In this document: positions 16,330 through 24,274 of the stretch, in pieces | Numbering within the stretch: position 1 is the stretch's first letter | Layout: each line of letters starts with the position of its first letter | NCBI GenBank assembly: GCA_002497345.1 | Contig: DANS01000016.1 | Coordinates: 41,028-83,512 of the forward strand | Direction: 5' to 3' | From: Thermoproteus sp. UBA157 | GTDB taxonomy: Archaea > Thermoproteota > Thermoprotei > Thermoproteales > Thermoproteaceae | DNA length: 42,485 nucleotides | The notes under the pieces: model-generated | Told to the model about the DNA's origin: nothing | Database searches by the model: none | Seen by the model: only the letters and a program-made list of their open reading frames with translations | Translations under genes and position numbers: made by a program

Positions 16330-17802
16330 GTGATCGTCATACACGGGCATTTCTACCAGCCGCCGAGGGAGGACCCTTGGCTGGAGGCCGTCCTGCCGGA
16401 GCCCTCGGCGGTGCCCTACAAGCACTGGAACGAGAGGATAACGTTCGAGTGCTACGAGCCCAACGCGCTTCTGGGCAACTACACTTGGATCAGCTTCGAC
16501 TTCGGCCCCACGCTTTTGGACTGGCTGAGGCGCAGGAGGCCCCATGTCTACAGCGCGATTATAGAGGCCGACAAGGTGGGGCTGGAGCGGTGGGGACATG
16601 GCAACGCCTTGGCCCACCCCTATTATCACGTCATCTTGCCGTTGCTGGATCGTAGAAACAAGGAGGTGGTCGTGGAGTGGGGCATAAAATACTTCGAAAG
16701 GCACTTCGAGAGGTACCCCGAGGGGATGTGGCTGCCCGAGATGGCGGTAGACACCGAGACGCTCGAGGTGTTGGCGGAGTACGACATAAAATTCACCGTG
16801 CTCACCCAGAGACAAATAAGGGGCGGAAAGGCGGGCGGACCGTACGAGGTCCTTTTGCCCTCGGGGAGGAGGATTCTGGTTTTCGTCAGAGACGAGGCGC
16901 TCTCCGACAGGATCGCCTTCGGAGGGCCCGACGAGTTGCCCAAGGCCATGGAGGCCGCTCCCGACGACCGCTTGACATTGATAGCGCTCGACGGGGAGAC
17001 CTTCGGGCATCACAAAAAGGGCGAGGAGCGCGTCTTGGCAACAGCCATAGCGCGATTCGGCGGCAAGTTGGCCAACTTGGGCCTTGCCGCCGAGCGGCTC
17101 AAGCCGCTGGGAACTGTCGAGGTGATACCGGGCACTTCTTGGAGTTGCCCGCACGGGCTGGGGCGGTGGACTAGGGATTGCGGATGCGATGGGCCGGCCC
17201 CGTGGAGGCAACCGCTCAGGGAGGCGATCGATTGGCTTAACAACACAGTGGACGGGGCCTTCGACGGGTGGGCCAAGTCGCGCGGAGTCGACGGGTGGGC
17301 CCTTTTGAGGAAATACGTGAGGGTACTCTTGGGCGAAAACGCGGAGGCCTTCGCCCGCAACGCGGCGCCTCATATCCAACCGCGCGAGTTGCTTAGAATG
17401 TTGGAGGCCGAGAGGGCAAAGCTGGCCGCGAACACCAGCGATGCGTGGTTCTTCGCCCGACTCGGCCTGGAGGCCGGCATATCGGTTAAGTGGGCTGTCA
17501 GGGCCTTGGAGCTCTTGGGGGATAAGGCGTTGCTTGACGAGTTCATGAAAAGGCTCTCCGAGATAAGGGGCCAGCCTGCCGGCAACGCCGCGGCCCTAGT
17601 GCCGACTCTGCGCGGGCCGCTGGTTGCGGCCTCCATGGCTCTGGCGGCCACCATATCGGGATACACGGCCGAGGAGCTCGGGCCCTATCAGATACACTTC
17701 AACGGCGTGAAGATCAAGATAGTAGACAAGAGGACCCTCGATGTCTGGGAGCTGGACTACTCCGAGTTCGGCGTGCCGATATTAAAGCCGGCGGAGCAAT
17801 GA
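16330..17802 (+). CDS. Glycoside hydrolase family 57 protein
   Basis: A 490-residue GH57-type enzyme, beginning with the family's first motif (VIHGHFYQPPRE) directly at the start. The candidate nucleophile is Glu in GMWLPEMAVD near residue 137, and the candidate acid/base Asp is in IALDGETFGHH near 222. A Cys/Trp-rich stretch (SWSCPHGLGRW, DCGCDG) follows; this arrangement is typical of the GH57 group with a DUF3536-like C-terminal region. Substrates of the family include alpha-glucans, but here the activity is uncertain. No signal peptide is seen, so it is cytoplasmic, perhaps in glycogen turnover. The GTG start is supported by the shared TATA element. Confidence 0.85.
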   Translation: MIVIHGHFYQPPREDPWLEAVLPEPSAVPYKHWNERITFECYEPNALLGNYTWISFDFGPTLLDWLRRRRPHVYSAIIEADKVGLERWGHGNALAHPYYHVILPLLDRRNKEVVVEWGIKYFERHFERYPEGMWLPEMAVDTETLEVLAEYDIKFTVLTQRQIRGGKAGGPYEVLLPSGRRILVFVRDEALSDRIAFGGPDELPKAMEAAPDDRLTLIALDGETFGHHKKGEERVLATAIARFGGKLANLGLAAERLKPLGTVEVIPGTSWSCPHGLGRWTRDCGCDGPAPWRQPLREAIDWLNNTVDGAFDGWAKSRGVDGWALLRKYVRVLLGENAEAFARNAAPHIQPRELLRMLEAERAKLAANTSDAWFFARLGLEAGISVKWAVRALELLGDKALLDEFMKRLSEIRGQPAGNAAALVPTLRGPLVAASMALAATISGYTAEELGPYQIHFNGVKIKIVDKRTLDVWELDYSEFGVPILKPAEQ

Positions 17803-17894
17803 GGGGATGCGCCTAGTATATAGCACTATTGTTGGGCCAATGTAGAGGTATATCGTACCTGTAGCCCCCCTCCCTATCAGAACTGGTATATTCG

Positions 17895-17925
17895 CATTAT
17901 ATATATAGAGGGGGTCCTCCCCCTC
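17895..17925 (+). promoter_or_regulatory. TATA box followed by inverted repeat
   Basis: The TATA element (ATTATATATATAG, 17896-17908) lies about 25 bases before ATG 17928. Directly after it is a perfect 7-bp inverted repeat, GAGGGGG (17908-17914) and CCCCCTC (17919-17925), separated by TCCT and ending two bases before the start codon. If the transcript is leaderless, the repeat occupies the initiator region of the DNA and could be an operator; otherwise it would be a hairpin covering the start. Confidence 0.45.
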
Positions 17926-17927
17926 CC

Positions 17928-19106
17928 ATGAGAACCCTATCGGAGAGGCTCGTCTACCTTAGGGAGAGCCCTACTAGGAAGATTGACGCGTTGAGGGAGA
18001 GGCTGAAGAGGGAGGGGAGAGATGTCATTGTCCTCTCGGCGGGCCAGCCCAGCATACCACCTCCCGTGGAGATTAGGCAGAAGATGGCCGAGCTTTTGCA
18101 AGTCGATAGCATGGAGCTATACGGCTACACCCCCAGCCAAGGGATCTACGAACTCAGAGAGGCTGTTTCCGAGGATCTGAAGAGGCTGGGCGGCCTCGAC
18201 ATATCGCCGGATCAAATAACCATAACGGCGGGGGGCCAAGCCTCCATGTTCTCCACCTTGGCTGCGATAATTCAGCCCGGCGACGAGGTCGTCTTGATGG
18301 ACCCCACGTATTTCGGCTACAAGCCCCTCATAGAGTACTTCGGAGGCAAGGTGGTGAGGCATCGCACTTATTTGGAGGGGGGCTTCCAACCAGACGTCGA
18401 GAAGCTCAAGGAGCAGATCTCGCCGAGGACCAAGGCCGTGGTGTTAGTGACCCCCGACAACCCGACCGGCAGATTGCTGAGCCCCGAGATCGCCAAAGCG
18501 CTGGCCGACCTCGCAGTGGACCACGACTTCTGGCTGGTGACCGACGAGGCCTATAAGACCATGATATACGAGGGCGAGCACGTCTACCTCTACAAGCTGG
18601 CGCCTGACCACGTAATATCGATAAACACCTTCTCCAAGGACCCGGCAATACCGGGCTGGAGGCTCGGTTACGTGTATGGGCCCAAGGATGTGGTGGACAA
18701 GATCAAGTTGCTGAACGAGGAGATGGTCTACTGCCCGCCGTCGTTTGCGCAGAAGATGGTTGCAATATATCTCAAATCGGAGGTTAGATTTAAATATGTA
18801 AAGGAATTTGTGGCGGCTTATAAGGCGAGGCGCGATATAGCCGTCGACGCGCTTAAACGGTACGTGCCCGAGGGCGCGTTCGTGACTCCCCGAGGGTCGA
18901 TGTTCATCTTCGTCGACCTTTCGAAGTACATCACAGATGGCGAGGCCTTCGCGCAAAGACTGCTCGAGGAGTATTCGGTCGCCTTGATCCCCGGCAGCTA
19001 CTTCAGCGAAGTGTATAAGGCCGCGGTGAGGATCTCGTTCGTGGCCGAGAGCCCCGAGAGATTGGTCGAGGGCATTAAGCGAATTGGCGAGGCGCTTACT
19101 ACATAA
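17928..19106 (+). CDS. Class I/II PLP-dependent aminotransferase
   Basis: A 392-residue fold type I aminotransferase of the aspartate aminotransferase group. The N-terminal SAGQPSIPPP, the Y-x-P-S-Q-G segment, DNPTGRLL, and TDEAYKTMIYEG are as expected; the PLP lysine is Lys237 in NTFSKDPAIPGWRLGY, with the conserved Arg close by. The C-terminal Arg that binds the substrate carboxylate lies in AAVRISFV. It could act on aspartate, aromatic or branched-chain amino acids; the sequence does not decide. The gene has its own promoter with an unusual inverted repeat. Confidence 0.9.
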   Translation: MRTLSERLVYLRESPTRKIDALRERLKREGRDVIVLSAGQPSIPPPVEIRQKMAELLQVDSMELYGYTPSQGIYELREAVSEDLKRLGGLDISPDQITITAGGQASMFSTLAAIIQPGDEVVLMDPTYFGYKPLIEYFGGKVVRHRTYLEGGFQPDVEKLKEQISPRTKAVVLVTPDNPTGRLLSPEIAKALADLAVDHDFWLVTDEAYKTMIYEGEHVYLYKLAPDHVISINTFSKDPAIPGWRLGYVYGPKDVVDKIKLLNEEMVYCPPSFAQKMVAIYLKSEVRFKYVKEFVAAYKARRDIAVDALKRYVPEGAFVTPRGSMFIFVDLSKYITDGEAFAQRLLEEYSVALIPGSYFSEVYKAAVRISFVAESPERLVEGIKRIGEALTT

Positions 19107-19321
19107 CGCCCTTAGGGGCCTTAATAGGTCGTCTGTACGCGATCGCCGTAACGCGAGCCCGCCAGAGGTGTGGCAAAACGACGTTGTTGGTCGCCCTAGT
19201 AAGCGACTATTCGGTGGATTCATAATACTCGCCGCCGATTATCTAATCGCGCTGGTGGGAGTTGGCCAGGATGCGCTATGCTGAGTAGAAGCCACAACCC
19301 CCCTCATTCGTGATGTCGATC
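19107..19321. other. Convergent intergenic gap
   Basis: This 215-base gap separates the 3' ends of the aminotransferase and MscS genes. Open frames here are short, of poor composition and without promoter or overlap support. A short inverted repeat (GTCGC and GCGAC near 19190-19208) could help end transcription. I see no tRNA, C/D-box pair or repeat family. Confidence 0.4.
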
Positions 19322-20278
19322 CTATTTACAAATACTCCTCGTGAGGCAGAGGTAGCGCTGCTCGTTGACCCTTATCAGCTCGTTCCTGAACTTCAGCAAT
19401 CTCTTAAGCGCCTCGGATTTAACGGCGCGCCAATCTCTATCCCTAGGCACGGCCAACCGCACCAGCACTATCACATAATCCTTGTCGCTTTGCTCATTTA
19501 GGTAGACGGATCTAACGCCCAGATCAGACAACAGATCGCGGATCTGCTCCTCGAGCTTGTCCAAGTCCACTACAGATAGGGGTAGCTCGACGCGCAAGTT
19601 GACCACGAGCTCCTGCGACCACTGGGGCGTCGACTCGTCGATGACCGCGCCGCCGAGTATTATGGAGTTGGGTACTTTCAGCTCCCTCCCCGAGTCCGTG
19701 ACCAGCACCGTGTAGAAGAGGTTCACCTCGACGACTTTTCCCTTGAAGCCCGGCGTGATGTAGTCGGGCGAGAAGTACTTGTAAGCCGGGCTGAAGGCCC
19801 ACTGATACGGCACTTGCCAGTTGATTATCCTCACGACGTCTCCGACGCGCACGAAGTTCGTGGCTATGACCAATATCCCTGCGAAGAGGTTTCCCAGAGT
19901 TGGCTGTAGGGCGAGGCCGAGGACGATGCCGGCCACCGTGCCTCCCAACAACGCTATCTGGCTGGTAGCCCCTATTTTGAAGAAGCCGGCAATTATGGCA
20001 GCGATGTAGCCGAGGACCTTAAAGGTATTGCCTACGGAATATGCCCTATCTCCTATTCTGGGTCTCAGCTCCTTCACGAGGTAATCGCCAAGGGCCTTAA
20101 CGGAGGCTGTGCCCCCGCCTATTATTATTATTGCCTTCGCTAGGTCGAAGACGTATGCCGGCACGCCGGAGAACTTCGCCGAGAGGACGTCCACGAGCAC
20201 ATACGCCGTAGCGCTGACTGCGCCGATTGATACGAGCTCCGAGATTACCCTTAGGAGGGCCAACGCGCTCCTCGTCAT
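19322..20278 (-). CDS. MscS-family mechanosensitive channel
   Basis: A 318-residue membrane channel that would release osmolytes on osmotic downshock. It has about four hydrophobic segments in the first 150 residues; the pore-lining region is GGTVAGIVLGLALQPTLGNLFAG, a Gly/Ala-rich helix characteristic of MscS, here described by its G-x-x-x-G-x-x-L-G pattern. The beta domain follows, with FVRVGDVVRI and VTDSGRELKVPNS, then a cytoplasmic C-terminal domain. An insert with WAFSPAYKYFSPDY within the beta domain is longer than in bacterial MscS. The start overlaps the UPF0282 stop (ATGA), so the two genes are one operon. Confidence 0.9.
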   Translation of the reverse strand: MTRSALALLRVISELVSIGAVSATAYVLVDVLSAKFSGVPAYVFDLAKAIIIIGGGTASVKALGDYLVKELRPRIGDRAYSVGNTFKVLGYIAAIIAGFFKIGATSQIALLGGTVAGIVLGLALQPTLGNLFAGILVIATNFVRVGDVVRIINWQVPYQWAFSPAYKYFSPDYITPGFKGKVVEVNLFYTVLVTDSGRELKVPNSIILGGAVIDESTPQWSQELVVNLRVELPLSVVDLDKLEEQIRDLLSDLGVRSVYLNEQSDKDYVIVLVRLAVPRDRDWRAVKSEALKRLLKFRNELIRVNEQRYLCLTRSICK

Positions 20279-21189
20279 TCCTCCTCGTCCTCGACGCCCC
20301 TCGGCTCGGCCGGGATCAATTTGTAGAGATCCCTCCTCCGCGCCTCTAGCAGCTCGTCTTCTCTGCCCAGGAGGCCGGCATAGGTCTTGACCTCAACGCC
20401 GGCTTTAGACGCAGCTTCGAAGACGGGCGCTAGCTTCTGCCGCCACTCGAGATCCCTCAAGGCGTGGTGGGCGACGACTAGGGTCTTGAGGCCGGGCATG
20501 GAGGCCAGCTTGGCGAGGTTGCGAATTCCCGTAGCCCACTCGACGCTATTTAGGTAAGTAGGCGGGCCGCCGACTACGGCGATAGTGGGCGACGCGTTGT
20601 ACGCGAAGTGGAGGGCTGCATCGTTGGCGGGCCCTTGGACGTCGGGCATGAAGAGGAGCCTCTCGTCGCCCTCCTCCACGACAAAGGCTATGACGAAGCC
20701 CGTCTTGGCCCCCTCAGGTCCATGCGGCAACGGAGGCGATGCCGTCACGGTAGTTCCGCCGAACTTATACGTCTTCCCGTCGGCGTACTCCAGCTTAGCT
20801 ATGGGCTCAACAGACTTCTTGAAGCCGTGATGGCGCCTCCGCTGGCTCCAGTTGATCCCCTGCGGCGATTTGGCCAGCACGAGCTTTCCTTTGTATATCT
20901 GCACGTATGTGTCGTCGTCAGTGGCCATGTACTCGCTCTTATACCACGGCGTGAAGTGATCTCTATGATAATGCGACACCGTCACGACATCGGCCAACGC
21001 GGCGTATTCGATGATCTTCGCGCGTAGCTCCCTCACGCGAGCCAACTCGAGCGGATGGGGCGGGAGGCCGAAGCGGCGCGGGGAGAGCGAAACGCCCGCG
21101 TCGAAGAGTATGGACACGTCCTTCGTCCTCACAAACAGGGCCATGGACCTCACGCCTAGGCTCTCCTCGGCTAAGGGGATTACGTCCAC
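20275..21189 (-). CDS. UPF0282 metallo-beta-lactamase-fold protein
   Basis: A 304-residue protein starting at GTG 21189. The opening (IPLAEESLGVRSMALFV), the LPPHPLEL segment and the metal motif SHYHRDH are characteristic of archaeal UPF0282 proteins. Additional ligand candidates are in SPPLPHG, FMPDVQGP and AHHALRDL. The family has the metallo-beta-lactamase fold and is presumed to be a hydrolase, but its substrate is unknown. The C-terminus is charged and acidic (RGVEDEEE). It is followed in the same operon by an MscS channel, which is worth noting since it hints at a shared response, though this is inference. Confidence 0.87.
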   Translation of the reverse strand: MDVIPLAEESLGVRSMALFVRTKDVSILFDAGVSLSPRRFGLPPHPLELARVRELRAKIIEYAALADVVTVSHYHRDHFTPWYKSEYMATDDDTYVQIYKGKLVLAKSPQGINWSQRRRHHGFKKSVEPIAKLEYADGKTYKFGGTTVTASPPLPHGPEGAKTGFVIAFVVEEGDERLLFMPDVQGPANDAALHFAYNASPTIAVVGGPPTYLNSVEWATGIRNLAKLASMPGLKTLVVAHHALRDLEWRQKLAPVFEAASKAGVEVKTYAGLLGREDELLEARRRDLYKLIPAEPRGVEDEEE

Positions 21190-21247
21190 GAGGGCTCTGA
21201 TTTGTTGGTAAAAAACGGTTTTCTCGGGCGTTGGTTCCGGAGTAAAA

Positions 21248-21255
21248 GCTTAAAC
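21248..21255 (+). promoter_or_regulatory. TATA box of tRNA-Val gene
   Basis: GCTTAAAC lies about 25 bases before the first base of tRNA-Val, the normal distance for a TBP-dependent archaeal promoter. Confidence 0.45.
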
Positions 21256-21276
21256 ACCATCCGTTCAAGACGTAGA

Positions 21277-21376
21277 GGGCCCGTAGTCTAGCGGTTAGGA
21301 TGCCCGCCTTACACGGCGCCCGCGCTACACCGCCTAAGAGCGCGGGAGATCCCGGGTTCAAATCCCGGCGGGCCCA
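21277..21376 (+). tRNA. tRNA-Val (TAC) with 27-base anticodon-loop intron
   Basis: Acceptor GGGCCCG pairs perfectly with CGGGCCC, followed by discriminator A at 21376; CCA is not encoded. The anticodon stem is CCCGC (21303-21307) with GCGGG (21342-21346), and the joined loop reads CTTACAC, giving anticodon TAC at 21310-21312. The 27 bases 21314-21340 do not fit the cloverleaf and are the canonical intron at position 37/38. The T arm is CCGGG, TTCAAAT, CCCGG. The intron exact ends are inferred from the cloverleaf. Valyl-tRNA synthetase, its charging enzyme, is encoded later in the window. Confidence 0.93.
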
Positions 21377-21397
21377 TCGCGAGCTTCCTTCCGTCGA

Positions 21398-22354
21398 TTA
21401 GCCTGTGCGCGGCAACTCCTCGGCCAACGCCGCTATCAGCTCGACCGTGTACTTCAAGTCGTCCTTATGCGCCATCTCCACTGGCGAGTGGGAATACTTG
21501 CTCAGAATTCCTATCGACACGGCGGGTATGCCCGACACGAAGAAAGCCGCGGCGTCGGTCCCCCCTCCGCCGGCGCCTATCTGCACCGGTATGCCCCTCT
21601 TCTTGGCGATCTCTAGCACCCTCCTGGCCAGCTTGTTGTTATACGCGCCGTAGTTGTCGAATATCCTAATGATGGGGCCGTTGCCGGGCTTGACGCCGCC
21701 GGTAAAGTTGGGGTGACAACACGCCGTGGTGTCCACTATGATGGCGCTCCGCACGTTGGACTTGCTAGCCAATGCCCTGGCCCCCATTAGGCCGACCTCC
21801 TCCTGCACGGTCCACATGAAGGTCGCGTCGACGCCCCTCTTGTAGGCCTCTATTAAGGCCCAGCACCCGGCCCTATCGTCTATGGCCGTGGCAGAGACGA
21901 AGCGGCCCATCTCGGCGTATTCCCTCTTAAACGCCGCCGGCATCATGGGCGCAGCTCCCATGGACTCGGCCTCCTGCCTAGACGTAGCGCCTATGTCTAT
22001 GTAGAGGTCTTGCCAAGAGGTTTGCTGTTGTTGCTGGAAGTGAGGCGGTTGAACTCCTATTACGCCCTCGAGCCTTATCCCCTCGCCGTATAGGACCACG
22101 CGCGAGCCCGGGAGTATCTTGTCGTCTACGCCGCCTACTTTTCTGAACTTCAGCCTCCCGTCGTCTTCGATCGAGGTCACTAGAAGGCCCACCTCGTCCA
22201 TGTGCGCCACGAAGGCAACCCCCGATTTGTCTCCTACAATCACGTTGCCGAAATCGTCGACTTCGGCATCGCCCACGGCCTCCAAGATCCTCCTCCTCAC
22301 GTCGTCCTCGAAGCCCGACACCCCGAGCGCCTTGGTTAGATCCTCGAGGTTCAT
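21398..22354 (-). CDS. M42-family aminopeptidase
   Basis: A 318-residue cytoplasmic metallopeptidase from ATG 22354. I prefer this to GTG 22372 because the TATA-like TTCAAAAAGG is then about 26 bases upstream. Two-metal ligands appear in order: His in FVAHMDEVG, Asp in TAIDDRAG, the Glu pair in TVQEEVGLMG, Asp in IIVDTTA, and His in YSHSPVEM. GGGGTDAAAFF is the usual glycine-rich stretch. M42 enzymes form large tetrahedral complexes that trim peptides from the proteasome; related members were once called endoglucanases. A run of five Gln (HFQQQQQTSW) in the PDZ-like insert is unusual. Confidence 0.9.
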   Translation of the reverse strand: MNLEDLTKALGVSGFEDDVRRRILEAVGDAEVDDFGNVIVGDKSGVAFVAHMDEVGLLVTSIEDDGRLKFRKVGGVDDKILPGSRVVLYGEGIRLEGVIGVQPPHFQQQQQTSWQDLYIDIGATSRQEAESMGAAPMMPAAFKREYAEMGRFVSATAIDDRAGCWALIEAYKRGVDATFMWTVQEEVGLMGARALASKSNVRSAIIVDTTACCHPNFTGGVKPGNGPIIRIFDNYGAYNNKLARRVLEIAKKRGIPVQIGAGGGGTDAAAFFVSGIPAVSIGILSKYSHSPVEMAHKDDLKYTVELIAALAEELPRTG

Positions 22355-22402
22355 AAAAGGCAATATCCGCACCTTTTTGAATTTTGTCCGAGTAAGCTCC
22401 GC

Positions 22403-23296
22403 TCAGATCCGCTTGTTGTCCAGATCGGCCGCAGCGCAAGCGTTAAGGCGCCCGACCAGCTGAGGGCCGTAGTAGAGTATGCCGGTGAGCACCTCGACGG
22501 CGTCGGCCAGCCTCAGAACTGCCTTGACTTGCTTGCAGCTCATCACGCCTCCCGCAGCTATTATTGGGACGTCTCTGCCCAAATACGATCGAGCCCTCTC
22601 GAGCATTCTCATCATGAGGGGATAGAGCCAGAGGCCGCTCACGCCTCCCCTTCCGACGCCCAGGCGCTGGTCGGACACGGGCAGGGTGTTCGTGACCACC
22701 AAGCCGTGTCCTCCCCTCTTGGCCAAGTTCAAGTACGCCCTGAGCTCCGACGTGGGGCCCACCTTGATAAAGAGGGGCTTCTTGGACTCGAGCAACGGCG
22801 CCGCCTCGTCCCAAAGGCCTTTGTAGGTGGGGCTGGACAAGTTTACCTCTATCGCGGCGATGTTGTGGCCGTACCTCTCGACGTAGCGTATCTGCGCCAA
22901 GAGCTCCTCGGCGGTGAAGCCCGCGATGCTCACGAACAAAGGATAGTCGATGCCCGAAATTCTCGACAACACGACGGGCAGACCGGGACTCGGGAGGCCC
23001 ATGGCGTTGATCAAAGAGCGCGGCCTCAGCCTGGCAGCGAGCGGGGGCTTATTGCCCCTCCTGGGCTTAGCCGTCGTTGAGCCGACCACTATGAAGCCTG
23101 GGCAGAAGTAAGATAGGGCTCTCGTGTAGAGGCCCTCCTTGTCGAGGCCTGCCGCTACGCCCACGGGCCCGTTGGTCTCGACAAGGCCTATCCTCCAGCG
23201 CGTCTTCCGTCTACAACTGGGCAACGGAATCGCGAACAGGGCTTTCCCTAAGCGCCGGGTCACCTCGGGAGGTATCTCCTCTATGAGGTCCGCCAT
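22403..23296 (-). CDS. pyrD: Dihydroorotate dehydrogenase
   Basis: A 297-residue FMN flavoprotein for the fourth step of UMP synthesis (dihydroorotate to orotate). ATG 23296 overlaps the pyrE stop (TGATG). Visible segments are GVAAGLDKEGLY and VVGSTTAKPRRGN, typical of the FMN barrel, LINAMGLPSPG, the VNLSSPTYKGLW loop, FIKVGPTS (FMN lysine), VVTNT, and the phosphate site IIAAGGVMSC. The RxGN and LINxxG pattern suggests the class 2-like group, but the N-terminal membrane helix of class 2 is absent and the electron acceptor is unknown. It forms an operon with pyrE. Confidence 0.85.
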   Translation of the reverse strand: MADLIEEIPPEVTRRLGKALFAIPLPSCRRKTRWRIGLVETNGPVGVAAGLDKEGLYTRALSYFCPGFIVVGSTTAKPRRGNKPPLAARLRPRSLINAMGLPSPGLPVVLSRISGIDYPLFVSIAGFTAEELLAQIRYVERYGHNIAAIEVNLSSPTYKGLWDEAAPLLESKKPLFIKVGPTSELRAYLNLAKRGGHGLVVTNTLPVSDQRLGVGRGGVSGLWLYPLMMRMLERARSYLGRDVPIIAAGGVMSCKQVKAVLRLADAVEVLTGILYYGPQLVGRLNACAAADLDNKRI

Positions 23297-23877
23297 CAGC
23301 ACTTGAAGCTCTCCACGTAGTCCTTCACTTGGCGATACTTGGCGGGCCCTATCAGCTCCTTGATCTCCTCGAGGACGTCCAATATCTTATATGCGGCCTT
23401 GACGGGCACTCCTGTTGTCCCCTCAACTCTCTGAACGCCGCATTGTTGCCTGTCCAGGAAGACCGCGACGGCTACGACCTTGGCGCCGGCCTCCCTGAGC
23501 TTATTCACGGCATTGAGAACCGACTCGCCGGTGGTTATCACGTCGTCTACTACCACGGTGCGCGCGCCTTCCCAGACGGCACCCTCGATTTCCCTCTTGG
23601 CGCCGTACCATTTCCTCTCCTCTCTGACGTATGCTATAGGCTTGAACATGTTGAAGCCGAGTATCGAGGCATAGGGAATGCCGCCGGTCGCCACGCCAGC
23701 TATCACATCGAAGTCGACTTCTTTGAGCAAATTGCCGTATTTCGCGACCACCCACCTCAGCAGATCTGGATAGGCGAGCACTCGCCTCAAGTCTACATAA
23801 TAGGGGCTGTGACCGCCGCTAGATAGCTTGAAATCGCCGAACTTTATTATCTCGCGCCTGACGAGCTCGTCCCACAC
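23296..23877 (-). CDS. pyrE: Orotate phosphoribosyltransferase
   Basis: A 193-residue enzyme making orotidylate from orotate and PRPP. GTG 23877 is preferred because CTTATAAAG lies about 25 bases upstream on this strand; the longer open frame would be translated through the promoter. The PRPP motif is VVVDDVITTGESV, and the orotate loop includes KLSSGGHSPYYVDLR and the flexible loop YVREERKWYG. The length matches the family. pyrD follows in the same operon. Confidence 0.9.
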   Translation of the reverse strand: MWDELVRREIIKFGDFKLSSGGHSPYYVDLRRVLAYPDLLRWVVAKYGNLLKEVDFDVIAGVATGGIPYASILGFNMFKPIAYVREERKWYGAKREIEGAVWEGARTVVVDDVITTGESVLNAVNKLREAGAKVVAVAVFLDRQQCGVQRVEGTTGVPVKAAYKILDVLEEIKELIGPAKYRQVKDYVESFKC

Positions 23878-23894
23878 GTCGTTTCTACCCGGCG

Positions 23895-23905
23895 CCTTTA
23901 TAAGC
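23895..23905 (-). promoter_or_regulatory. TATA box of pyrE-pyrD operon
   Basis: On the minus strand GCTTATAAAGG lies about 24 bases before GTG 23877, consistent with a leaderless transcript. It decides the pyrE start. Confidence 0.55.
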
Positions 23906-24024
23906 AATACGTCGCGAGTTGCGCAAGCTTGGAATTCGCGGCGGTTGCTCGGCCGAATGGCCCGCCCAGCGATCGCGCGTGCCCTTAGCGCCAAGCCGTC
24001 CGCAGAGCGAGCATCCGAGAAATG

Positions 24025-24034
24025 CTTTTATATC
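24025..24034 (+). promoter_or_regulatory. TATA box of tRNA-Glu(TTC) gene
   Basis: CTTTTATATC is centred about 27 bases before the first base of the tRNA at 24056. Confidence 0.5.
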
Positions 24035-24095
24035 GTTAAGGCAATTACCGGCAAAGCCCCGGTCGTCTAGCCCGGTCAAGGATATGGGCCTTTCG

Positions 24096-24111
24096 CGGCA
24101 ATGCCGAAGAA
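24096..24111 (+). other. tRNA-Glu(TTC) anticodon-loop intron
   Basis: A 16-base insertion at position 37/38, with an internal hairpin CGGC-AAT-GCCG. The same 16 bases recur in the neighbouring tRNA-Glu(CTC) gene. Confidence 0.8.
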
Positions 24112-24132
24112 AGCCCAGGACCCGGGTTCAAA

Positions 24133-24151
24133 GGGGGCTTCCCCGGATAGA
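24133..24151 (+). other. tRNA-Glu(TTC) T-loop intron
   Basis: A 19-base insertion in the T loop, at position 59/60 (or 58/59 in an alternative phase). Removing it restores a standard T arm identical to that of the CTC gene. It is absent from the CTC gene. Confidence 0.8.
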
Positions 24152-24236
24152 TCCCGGCCGGGGCACCAGCTATCTCGTCGGTTTCTCGCCCTAGCATTTA
24201 CGGGAGACGGCTATATGCACAGCGCACTAGGAAGAA

Positions 24237-24250
24237 AAAGATATATACCC
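24237..24250 (+). promoter_or_regulatory. TATA box of tRNA-Glu(CTC) gene
   Basis: AAAGATATATACCC is centred about 28 bases before base 24272. This is the right place if the transcript begins at the inferred separated acceptor exon, but it would be about 77 bases upstream if the tRNA began at 24321. It is thus support for the acceptor-stem intron. Confidence 0.6.
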
Positions 24251-24274
24251 ATTCATGAATCGTCCGACGGAGCC

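Larger units (their letters stand above)
24056..24165 (+). tRNA. tRNA-Glu (TTC) with anticodon-loop and T-loop introns
   Basis: Acceptor GCCCCGG (24056-24062) pairs perfectly with CCGGGGC (24158-24164), discriminator A at 24165. The anticodon stem TGGGC (24085-24089) pairs with GCCCA (24113-24117); the joined loop CTTTCGA gives anticodon TTC at 24092-24094. A 16-base intron, CGGCAATGCCGAAGAA, lies at 24096-24111 (position 37/38). A second insertion of 19 bases (24133-24151, G-rich then C-rich) interrupts the T loop, which otherwise reads TTCAAAT, between stem halves CCGGG and CCCGG. This fits a non-canonical intron at about position 59/60; the exact phase could shift by one base. The bases after the discriminator happen to read CCA. 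Confidence 0.93.

Noticed and set aside
16054..17379. A 441-codon open frame on the minus strand opposite the GH57 gene
   Set aside because: It is a shadow frame: rich in Arg, Pro and Gly, with no motifs, and overlaps a gene with clear catalytic motifs.
19084..19284. A 66-codon plus-strand frame in the gap before the MscS gene
   Set aside because: It begins inside the aminotransferase, has no promoter or coupling support and has poor composition.
19310..19325. C-box-like GTGATGT near the end of the MscS gene
   Set aside because: It differs from the consensus and no D box follows at a suitable distance.
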